Assembly (NCBI RefSeq): GCF_013414345.1
Contig: NZ_CP058670.1
Coordinates: 682,001 to 746,000 of the forward strand
From: Microcella indica
GTDB lineage: Bacteria; Actinomycetota; Actinomycetes; Actinomycetales; Microbacteriaceae
Direction: 5' to 3'
Length of the DNA: 64,000 nt
How positions within the stretch are numbered: position 1 is the stretch's first letter; each line of letters starts with the position of its first letter. The notes beneath the pieces were generated by a model. That model was not told where the DNA came from. It saw only the letters and a program-made list of their open reading frames with translations, and ran no database searches. The position numbers were made by a program, and so were the translations under genes. Below are positions 58,982-64,000 of this stretch, piece after piece.

Positions 58982-60424
58982 TCAGCCTGCGAGGGCGCGC
59001 TGCCATTCTCGACCCCTACTGAGCATGGGGCGTGGTCTCTGCTGTGGGTCGACGGTCGCGGGCGGCACGAGTTCGTACTCCGGTGACGGCCCCACTCTGG
59101 TGATGCGCCACCCGTGGTCGTGCAGCAGCAGGTGGTGGTGTCGGCAGAGCAGGATTCCGACGTCGACGTCGGTGCGGCCGCGATCACGCTCCCACTCATT
59201 GATGTGGTGCGCTTCGCACCAGCTCGGCGGGCGTTCACACCCGGGCCAACGGCATCCGCCGTCGCGGGCCGCGAGGGCGACGCGCTGGCGGGCGGTGAAG
59301 AGGCGCTGAGACCGGCCGACATCGAGCGGCTGACCGGTCGAGCCGATGAGGATCGGGGTCTGCACGCCTCCGCACAGCAGCCGATGCACGGTTGGGAGCG
59401 CGACGACGGTGCCTTCGGGGCTGCCCGTCGCCGGTTCGATGGACCCTGATCCTTCTCCCCGCGCGAGGTCAGCGGCGGTGACGAGCACGCGTACCTGCGG
59501 TGCGCCGGTGCCGAGGATCATGCTCGAGTCGGCGTCGGCTCCTGCGGCGAGCAGGTGCACGAGGGCATCTGACGCGTACTGCTCGGGCGTGCGCTGATCC
59601 TCGGCGATGCGTGAGGCCTTCGCAGCGTCAGCATCGTCGCCCGCGCCGACCGTCTCGACGAAGTGCACGCCACGTCGCTTCGGGGAGGTCGCTCGTTCGA
59701 CAAGCTCACGAACCTGTGCGGCGGATTCCGGGTCGAGCATCCACGTCGCACGCGTCATGCCGTCTGGCAGCGTCCACAGTCGGAATGACCGCGCATCTCT
59801 CTGTGCGCGCTCGCGATCGACGAGTGCCGCCGTATCGAGCTCCTCGCGCGCGTGGCGAGCAAGCCGCAGCAGTCTGTCGACGTCGAGGTGCGCAGCCGCC
59901 TCCACGACCCGGGCGACGGCCGACCGAAGTGCGTCCGGCGCCACCGACTCATCGATGCCGTCGAAGACGGCACGAATCACGTCGAGCGCGCCGATGCTGA
60001 TGCTGCCCGTGCGCACCGCCTGCAGTGCCGCGGTCAAGTAGGGGGCAACCATCGGCAGGTCGTCAGAGCCGGCCTCGCGCCCCGCACTGGTGTCGGGCGC
60101 TACGAGCATCCGACCCGTGTTGACTGCGGCAACAGCGTCGCGCCAGGACTCCCCGGTCGTGACACGCACGAGCTCTTCGACCGTGCGGTGCCCCGACCTC
60201 TGGGCAAGACCGTCATGCGCGAGTTCTGGGCGCGAGCGCCGGGCCAGTTCCCCCGCGAAGAGTGCGGTTCGGGCATCCAGCAATCGGTGTGCCTGTGCGC
60301 CGAGCTGCGTGATTGCGAGCAGATCGTCGTCCCCGAGCGCGCGCAGTGCGGTCGCGTCGAGCGGCACGCGCTCGAGCGCCGCCACGAGGGCGGTCAGGTG
60401 CTCGAGGGGTGCGGGGTAGGTCAT
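58982..60424 (-). CDS. DUF222-HNH endonuclease (13E12 family)
   Basis: 480 residues. ~40-330 are the DUF222/13E12 domain, mostly helical. The C-terminal HNH nuclease is CRWPGCERPPSWCEAHHINEW with later CRHHHLLLHDHGW, containing the zinc Cys/His and catalytic His. These genes occur in many copies in Actinobacteria and are often SOS-induced in mycobacteria; a perfect LexA box lies 16 nt upstream. Role is unknown: domesticated element nuclease or DNA-damage response. No flanking repeats or target duplication are seen. Confidence 0.93.
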   Translation of the reverse strand: MTYPAPLEHLTALVAALERVPLDATALRALGDDDLLAITQLGAQAHRLLDARTALFAGELARRSRPELAHDGLAQRSGHRTVEELVRVTTGESWRDAVAAVNTGRMLVAPDTSAGREAGSDDLPMVAPYLTAALQAVRTGSISIGALDVIRAVFDGIDESVAPDALRSAVARVVEAAAHLDVDRLLRLARHAREELDTAALVDRERAQRDARSFRLWTLPDGMTRATWMLDPESAAQVRELVERATSPKRRGVHFVETVGAGDDADAAKASRIAEDQRTPEQYASDALVHLLAAGADADSSMILGTGAPQVRVLVTAADLARGEGSGSIEPATGSPEGTVVALPTVHRLLCGGVQTPILIGSTGQPLDVGRSQRLFTARQRVALAARDGGCRWPGCERPPSWCEAHHINEWERDRGRTDVDVGILLCRHHHLLLHDHGWRITRVGPSPEYELVPPATVDPQQRPRPMLSRGREWQRALAG

Positions 60425-60439
60425 GCATCCATGCTCCCA

Positions 60440-60455
60440 TCGAACATACGTTCGA
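60440..60455 (-). promoter_or_regulatory. LexA (SOS) box of the HNH gene
   Basis: TCGAACATACGTTCGA is a perfect TCGAAC-N4-GTTCGA palindrome-armed SOS box of the actinobacterial type. Its right half is 15-31 nt from the ATG of the HNH gene, so LexA would cover the promoter; a TATGTT sequence inside it on the minus strand could be the -10. Confidence 0.85.
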
Positions 60456-60533
60456 ACAAGAGGTATGAGGAAATCTTGGGATAACTCGCGTAGAGCGCGG
60501 CCTGTGGAGGAGAGGATGCACCCTCAGCGCGAC

Positions 60534-62084
60534 CTACCTGCGCGCTGCAACCTCGCGCATCCACGCCTCGACCTCATCCGCCGTGCGCGGAATCCCCGCC
60601 GACAGACTCTCGACCCCATCAGCCGTCACAACCACGTCATCCTCGATGCGCACACCTATCCCGCGAAGCTCAGACGGCACCGTCAGATCGTCCGGCTGGA
60701 AGTACAGCCCCGGCTCGATCGTGAACACCATGCCCTCTTCGAGCACGCCGTCGAGGTACAGGTCGCGCCGCGCCTGCGCGCAGTCGTGCACGTCGATGCC
60801 GAGATGGTGGGAGGTTCCGTGCACCATGTACCGCCGGTGGTAGCCGCCCTCGGGCGAGAGCGACTCCTCCGCGCTCACGGGCAGCAGCCCCCATTCGGCG
60901 GTGACGCGCGCGATGACGCGCATGGCCTCGGCATGAACATCCTTGAACCGGATGCCCGGCCGCACGATCTCGAACGCCGCGTCGGCCGCCTCGCGCACCG
61001 CCTCGTACACCCGCCGCTGCACCTCGGTGAATTCACCCGAGACGGGCAGGGTGCGGGTTATGTCGGCCGTGTAGTAACTGTCGAGCTCGACGCCCGCGTC
61101 GATGAGGATGAGGTCGCCCGGCACGACGGGCCCGTCGTTGCGTGTCCAGTGCAGGATGCACGCGTGCGGCCCGCTCGCGGCGATCGTGTCGTAGCCGACC
61201 GTGTTGCCGTCGGCTCGCGCGCGTCGGTTGAAGGTGCCTTCGACGAGGCGCTCGCCGCGGGGGTGCGCCACGATCTGCGGCAGGTCGGCGATGATGTCGT
61301 CGAATCCGACCTGGGTCGCCTCGACGGCACGGCGCATCTCCGCGAGCTCGAACGAGTCTTTGACGAGGCGCAGCTCGCTGAGGTCGCGCGCGAGCTCGTC
61401 GTCGCGCGCCGTGTCGACCTCGGCCGTGCCGGGCTCGGCGCCGGCGTGCAGGATGCGCGCAGCATCCAGTCGGTCGGTCAGCGACGGCTCTGCCTCGCGC
61501 ACGATGAGGGTCTCGGGGCCGTCAGCGTCGAGGGCGTCCCACACGGCGTCGAGCGCGCTCAGCGGCCGAGCGTCCAGCCCGAGGTCGGTCGCGACATCGT
61601 CGACCGACGGCCGTGGCCCCGTCCAGAACTCGCCGACGGCGGGGTTGGCGTAGAACTCGTCGGAGTCGCGCCCGGCCGCCTCGCGGAAGTACAGCACAGC
61701 CTCGTGCCCCTCGGCCCCGTCGGCATGGGGCTCGAGCACGAGGACGCTGCCCGGCACGGCGTCGCTGCCCCACCCGGTGAGGTGCGCGAAGGCGCTGTGC
61801 GCGCGGTACGGGTAGTCGGTGTCGTTGGAGCGCTGGCGGGCGTCGCCGGCCGGCACGAGCAGCCGCACGCCCGTGTACAGACCGCTGAGGCGAGCGCGTC
61901 GTGCCGCGGCAAAGGGCGCCTGCTTGCGCGGCCCGCCGATACCGGTCGCGCGCTCCGCCCACCCGGTCGAGATGTACTGCTGAAAGGCGTCGGAGCGCGG
62001 CGTCGTCGACCGGTTCTCGGTCGCGCGCGGCGGCGCTTCGGTGGTCTCGGTCTCGCTGGCAGCGCTGAGTTCGGTGTCGGCCAT
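60534..62084 (-). CDS. pepP: Xaa-Pro aminopeptidase (M24B)
   Basis: 516-residue metallopeptidase removing an N-terminal residue before proline. The two-metal site is present: Asp in LILIDAGVELDSYYTADITR (both Asp), His in HGTSHHLGIDVHD, Glu in VFTIEPGLYF and in RIEDDVVVT. ~1-60 are an acidic/Thr-rich extension before the creatinase-like N-terminal domain. ATG 62084 is selected because CAGAAT lies 6 nt before it; the longer frame is shadow of upstream sequence. Confidence 0.93.
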   Translation of the reverse strand: MADTELSAASETETTEAPPRATENRSTTPRSDAFQQYISTGWAERATGIGGPRKQAPFAAARRARLSGLYTGVRLLVPAGDARQRSNDTDYPYRAHSAFAHLTGWGSDAVPGSVLVLEPHADGAEGHEAVLYFREAAGRDSDEFYANPAVGEFWTGPRPSVDDVATDLGLDARPLSALDAVWDALDADGPETLIVREAEPSLTDRLDAARILHAGAEPGTAEVDTARDDELARDLSELRLVKDSFELAEMRRAVEATQVGFDDIIADLPQIVAHPRGERLVEGTFNRRARADGNTVGYDTIAASGPHACILHWTRNDGPVVPGDLILIDAGVELDSYYTADITRTLPVSGEFTEVQRRVYEAVREAADAAFEIVRPGIRFKDVHAEAMRVIARVTAEWGLLPVSAEESLSPEGGYHRRYMVHGTSHHLGIDVHDCAQARRDLYLDGVLEEGMVFTIEPGLYFQPDDLTVPSELRGIGVRIEDDVVVTADGVESLSAGIPRTADEVEAWMREVAARR

Positions 62085-62090
62085 GCGCCC

Positions 62091-62096
62091 ATTCTG
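62091..62096 (-). promoter_or_regulatory. -10-like box of pepP (leaderless)
   Basis: CAGAAT on the minus strand, 6 nt before the ATG. Weak match. Confidence 0.4.
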
Positions 62097-62179
62097 GCAC
62101 CGGATGCTCAGGGCCGGCCCGGAGCATCCACCCAGTTGTTCCGCCCTTCTGCGACGGTCGCCCGCCGCAGAGCCGCGCC

Positions 62180-63199
62180 TCAGAGAATGAGCCGCGCGAC
62201 GATCGGACGGTGGTCGCTGCCCGTGCCGTCCTCGGTGGTGATGACGCGGAAGCCGGTGACGGTGATGTCGTCGGTGACCATGATGTGGTCGATGGGCGCG
62301 CCGAGGATCGCCGGGAGGCGGGTGGGCCACGTGCCGACGGCGCCGTTGCCGGTGAGGAGGCCCGCGTCGAGGCAGTCGCCGAGGCCGAGGCGCAGTGCCC
62401 CGCCGGAGTCGCCGCCGATGGTGCGGAAGTGGTCGGCGGTCGCGTTCAGGTCACCGGCCAGGATGGTCTGCTCGCCGCGGCAGATGCCGTTGATCCAGTC
62501 GAGGTCGGCGCGCCAGTTGGCGAGCTGGCTGGGCAGCGGAGCCACCGGGTGCACGCCGATGATGGTGGGGCCGTCGTGCCCGTCGGGGCGCAGCACCATG
62601 CTCGGCAGCACGGTCGTGTTGCCGACGCTGTCGTCGACCACGTACTCGCCGATCGCGGCGGAGACGAGGACGGTCGTCGAGCGCGCTTTGGCGATGTAGT
62701 CGAAGGCGAACGAGTACACCCACATGGGTCGGCCGGCAGCACGCAGGCCTTCGGCGACCTCGACCCCCGTCTCCTGACTGGTTTCGGGCAGCACGATGAT
62801 GTCGGCCTGCTCGTCGAGGGCGAGCTGCGTGATGCGGTCGGTGCCGGGGGCGTCGCCGAGGGTGTTCCAGCTGAGCACGGAGAGTTCTGCGGGTGCCCGG
62901 GTCGGGAACGACTCGTTTCCGAACCCGCGCGTCGACAGCACGGCGACGTTTACTCCCGCAAAGACGATCGCGATCAGGGCGAGGGAGGCGAGGAAGCGCC
63001 GCGCCGCGGGCCACAGCATCGCCACGAGGGCGAGCGTGAGGGCTCCGAGAATCGCGAGCGCGGCGCTGAGCGCCCGAATCGATACGAGTTGAGCGACGAC
63101 GGGCGCCTCCGACAACCCGAACAGGGCGGGCCACGCGATGACGAGCAGCGCGGCACCCACACCGAGCAGCACGGCGGCGGAAACAACTCGGCGGATCAT
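62180..63199 (-). CDS. membrane-anchored endonuclease/exonuclease/phosphatase-fold protein
   Basis: 339 residues. Three helices fill ~1-95 and place the rest outside. ~105-339 have the EEP fold: LSVLSWNTLGD, VLPETSQETG (metal Glu), GVHPVAPLP, ILAGDLNAT (Asp/Asn), DHIMVTDDI and GSDHRPIVARL (final Asp-His). The family includes phosphodiesterases, nucleases and lipid phosphatases; substrate unknown. ATG 63199 is the start; no good ribosome site is seen. Confidence 0.85.
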   Translation of the reverse strand: MIRRVVSAAVLLGVGAALLVIAWPALFGLSEAPVVAQLVSIRALSAALAILGALTLALVAMLWPAARRFLASLALIAIVFAGVNVAVLSTRGFGNESFPTRAPAELSVLSWNTLGDAPGTDRITQLALDEQADIIVLPETSQETGVEVAEGLRAAGRPMWVYSFAFDYIAKARSTTVLVSAAIGEYVVDDSVGNTTVLPSMVLRPDGHDGPTIIGVHPVAPLPSQLANWRADLDWINGICRGEQTILAGDLNATADHFRTIGGDSGGALRLGLGDCLDAGLLTGNGAVGTWPTRLPAILGAPIDHIMVTDDITVTGFRVITTEDGTGSDHRPIVARLIL

Positions 63200-63384
63200 T
63201 GTTCCGCGAGCCTATCCCGGCGATCTGGCTAAGGTCCTGTCAACCGGCGGGTTTGCGCAGACGTCACGCGAACTGGGATCCAGCTGCTGTAATTGGCGGC
63301 GAATGTCGTGGGCGCCGCTCGGGGCAATTGGGTTGACCCGGTCGGGGCGGAGGCGCGTTTTCGTCTCCGCCCCAACCAGATTCC

Positions 63385-63804
63385 TCACACTCGGGGCTTG
63401 AGGATTAGTGCGCCGACCGCGAGCAATAAGGAAGCAGCAACTAAGAGTTGCCAACTGCTGGTGAGTATCACACCGACTATCGCGGCTATCACCACGATGA
63501 GAGCCGCCGCGAGCACCAGGGTGGCCCGCAGTCCCGGCCGAGTGTTTCCTGAGCCGGACAGGTTTCGGTGCGACCAGAAGAATCCTGCGTAGGCGATCGC
63601 AGAAACCGCTGCAAACGACCCATTCGCGAGTGACGGGTCGATGGTGCGGTACTCCAACAGCGCAACCATCAGTGCGCCGATCGCGCACAAAGCCGCTGTC
63701 AGGCTGAGGAGCCGTGCTGAGTAGCTTGACCGTCGCCTAGGGTTCACAGTGGGGTCCACCTCTTGATCACCCCTCTCGCTAGTAGCAGTTGCCGCCCGGG
63801 CCAT
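63385..63804 (-). CDS. small membrane protein, unknown, AT-richer region
   Basis: 139 residues from ATG 63804; GTG 63759 (after about 15 residues) is an alternative start. Four hydrophobic segments lie at about 30-50, 60-78, 92-112 and 116-135, with a basic loop (SHRNLSGSGNTRPGLR). No family recognised. The base composition is visibly less GC-rich than in the rest of the window, with codons such as AGT, TTG and ATT. It overlaps the next frame end by 26 nt if the ATG is used, suggesting co-transcription. Confidence 0.6.
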   Translation of the reverse strand: MARAATATSERGDQEVDPTVNPRRRSSYSARLLSLTAALCAIGALMVALLEYRTIDPSLANGSFAAVSAIAYAGFFWSHRNLSGSGNTRPGLRATLVLAAALIVVIAAIVGVILTSSWQLLVAASLLLAVGALILKPRV

Positions 63805-64000
63805 AAATGACCGGGTGCATTGTCGCTGTGGGACTGTAGATCATGGCCCTAATGCCCAAGCACTTTCCCTGGTCATAGGCGTCTGCAGCCGTGCCTTGAA
63901 TCCACAGTGCCATCCCGGCGATTGCTGCGGCGCAGATCGCGGCCGGCCAACCTGCAGCAGGCAACAGGGGGGCGCATATTCCCGCCGTGAGGGTGCCGAG
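63779..64000 (-). CDS. unknown small membrane/secreted protein, partial
   Basis: The leftward frame is open to the window edge (73 codons seen) and ends at 63779; the start is outside or at TTG 63964. It has one or two hydrophobic segments (PAAICAAAIAGMALWI) followed by a short polar part with two cysteines (GKCLGIRAMIY; GGNCY at the end), possibly a disulfide. No family recognised. Shares the lower GC of its neighbour. Confidence 0.5.
   Translation of the reverse strand, partial: LGTLTAGICAPLLPAAGWPAAICAAAIAGMALWIQGTAADAYDQGKCLGIRAMIYSPTATMHPVIYGPGGNCY

Noticed and set aside
58982-60424. HNH gene as a mobile intron or transposon
   Set aside because: No intron structure, terminal repeats or target-site duplication seen; it stands as a single chromosomal gene with its own SOS box.
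60423-62699. 758-codon rightward frame antisense to pepP
   Set aside because: Shadow; pepP has the full metal site on the other strand.

Overview
This is one continuous, gene-dense stretch of chromosome from a high-GC actinobacterium, most likely Microbacteriaceae. The evidence is the very high GC content, frequent GTG starts, many leaderless promoters (a TANNNT -10 box 6-8 nt before the start codon), a WhiB1-type regulator, DUF3515, DUF3117 and DUF6458 family proteins, an actinobacterial LexA box in front of a DUF222/HNH gene, and the fdxA-dapC and dapD/dapE blocks. The genus cannot be fixed from the sequence alone. I saw no insertion sequence, prophage, integrase or CRISPR array. Nearly everything is core metabolism; only the last ~600 bases look like an AT-richer accessory edge.

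Layout: 1-3821, a MurF-type ligase end, D-Ala-D-Ala ligase, a repeat-rich convergent gap, a DUF3515 lipoprotein and thiL. 3844-5652, whiB1 with a strong promoter and a hairpin over its ribosome site, a small membrane protein, bcp and tRNA-Lys(CTT) with a terminator. 5781-11258, a TetR/MMPL/YhgE membrane cassette behind two TetR-like operators; the MMPL protein carries a C-terminal domain that looks like a decayed ABC ATPase. 11302-14514, a TIM-barrel isomerase-like gene and otsAB (trehalose). 14595-20844, a six-gene Mrp cation/proton antiporter operon with fused mrpAB. 20900-26085, ilvD, ilvB, ilvN and ilvC.

26980-41164 is a molybdenum island: moaA-moaD, moaE, a moaC-moaB fusion, a membrane-anchored sulfite-oxidase-fold enzyme, a MoeZ-like protein, modBC without modA, a mobA-DUF6457-DoxX operon, fdhD coupled to a YdeP/FdhF-type molybdoenzyme, and moeA. 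Together these make cyclic pyranopterin, convert it to molybdopterin, insert molybdate, and mature two putative molybdoenzymes.

41360-52458 returns to amino-acid metabolism: serA, leuB, ilvE, fdxA, dapC, gltA (citrate synthase), dapD, dapE, and a polytopic glycosyltransferase. 52562-62084 holds a DUF3117 protein, a methyltransferase, tatB, a LysR regulator divergent from a 35-codon microprotein, an overlapping MgtE-N/CBS - DUF1003 - Mrp(ApbC) operon, a YflT-like membrane protein, an SOS-controlled DUF222-HNH nuclease and an Xaa-Pro peptidase. 62180-64000 has a membrane-anchored exo/endonuclease/phosphatase-fold protein and two unrecognised small membrane proteins, the last cut by the window end.
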